DNA from: Flavobacteriales bacterium
GTDB lineage: Bacteria > Bacteroidota > Bacteroidia > Flavobacteriales > Weeksellaceae
Direction: 5' to 3'
NCBI GenBank assembly: GCA_900770875.1
Contig: CAAGLV010000149.1
Span: 1 to 6,273 of the forward strand
DNA: 6,273 nucleotides
Shown in pieces: positions 5,888-6,273 of the stretch. A program made the position numbers and the translations under genes. Each line of letters opens with the position of its first letter. The first letter of the stretch is position 1. Under the pieces are notes generated by a model. The model made no database searches and was not told where the DNA came from. It saw only the letters and a program-made list of their open reading frames with translations.

Positions 5888-6235
5888 TTACTTGTTAGAG
5901 TTAGACTTTAATTTAGTTCTGCGTTTTTCAGCCCATTCAATACCGTGTTTGTCTAATTTCACAGTTAAGAAACGGATAACACGCTCATCACGCTTGTAAG
6001 CAACCTCTAATTGAGATACTAAGTCAGCATTTTCAGTTTTAAACTCTACTAAGTGGTAGAATCCATTTCTTTTGTTTTGAATTGGGTAAGCTAATTTTTT
6101 TAAGCCCCAATTTTCAGTTGCAACGATCTCACCTCCGTTAGAAGTAACGAAATCATTGAATTTATTAACTGCTTCCTCTACCTGAGAATCAGATAGAACG
6201 GGAGTTAAAATGAAAACAGTTTCGTAATTTGTCAT
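5888..6235 (-). CDS. rpsF: 30S ribosomal protein bS6
   Basis: A 115-residue bS6, complete at both ends. The conserved opening N3-YETVFIL, the G44-LKKLAYPIQ-N-K strand and the Y80-KRDERVIRFLTVKLDKHG stretch identify it. A basic C-terminal tail (about 103-115, RRRT-like and KSNSNK) is typical. It forms a dimer with bS18 on the 30S platform. It is the first visible gene of the operon, with bS18 following after 8 bp. In many bacteria the bS6:bS18 complex represses its own operon through a leader RNA with a CCG-containing loop. Only 38 bp of leader lie in this window, and I cannot see that structure in it. The ATG at 6235 matches the family N terminus. Confidence 0.96.
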   Translation of the reverse strand: MTNYETVFILTPVLSDSQVEEAVNKFNDFVTSNGGEIVATENWGLKKLAYPIQNKRNGFYHLVEFKTENADLVSQLEVAYKRDERVIRFLTVKLDKHGIEWAEKRRTKLKSNSNK

Positions 6236-6273
6236 TTTAAAATTGTTTTATTATGATTAATTCTCTTTTTACG

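Noticed and set aside
6236..6273. Search for a bS6:bS18 autoregulatory leader ahead of rpsF
   Set aside because: Only 38 bp of leader are present; no CCG-bearing stem-loop or -7 box can be seen, so neither presence nor absence can be claimed.

Overview
This window looks like a core, housekeeping stretch of a Bacteroidota chromosome, most likely order Flavobacteriales. The evidence is strong AT richness, genes that start without convincing Shine-Dalgarno sequences, promoter-like TAnnTTTG boxes, and proteins that closely resemble flavobacterial versions (Mpl, the acyltransferase, and a YceI-type lipoprotein). I cannot fix the genus from sequence alone. I see no insertion sequence, CRISPR array, tRNA, rRNA, phage gene or frameshifted gene.

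The left half (11-2924, + strand) is a compact three-gene cluster with two 17-bp gaps. It holds a NUDIX hydrolase of the CoA-diphosphatase (NudL-like) type, a PlsC-type lysophospholipid acyltransferase, and Mpl, the ligase that reattaches recycled murein tripeptide to UDP-MurNAc. The first two genes apparently start with TTG, each with an in-frame stop just upstream. The cluster ends in a perfect 15-bp hairpin terminator. A shared theme would be envelope building blocks (CoA/acyl supply, phospholipid, peptidoglycan), but this is inference from adjacency.

The middle (2925-4855) has a 160-bp AT-rich spacer with no gene, a minus-strand YceI-family lipoprotein with its own terminator, and a divergent intergenic region of 219 bp. 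On the other side is mtnN (MTA/SAH nucleosidase, + strand), which detoxifies and recycles S-adenosylmethionine by-products. The divergent region carries a candidate promoter for each direction and a possible unannotated 34-codon hydrophobic small ORF just ahead of mtnN.

The right end (4860-6235, - strand) is the ribosomal protein operon rpsF-rpsR-rplI (bS6, bS18, bL9), without an intervening ssb or priB. It ends in a GC-rich hairpin terminator that lies back to back with the mtnN terminator. bL9 carries a C-terminal extension of about 64 residues. The operon promoter and most of its leader lie beyond the window.

Nothing here amounts to a new defence or mobile system. The points most worth a second look are the small ORF before mtnN, the altered catalytic motifs of the acyltransferase, and the bL9 tail.
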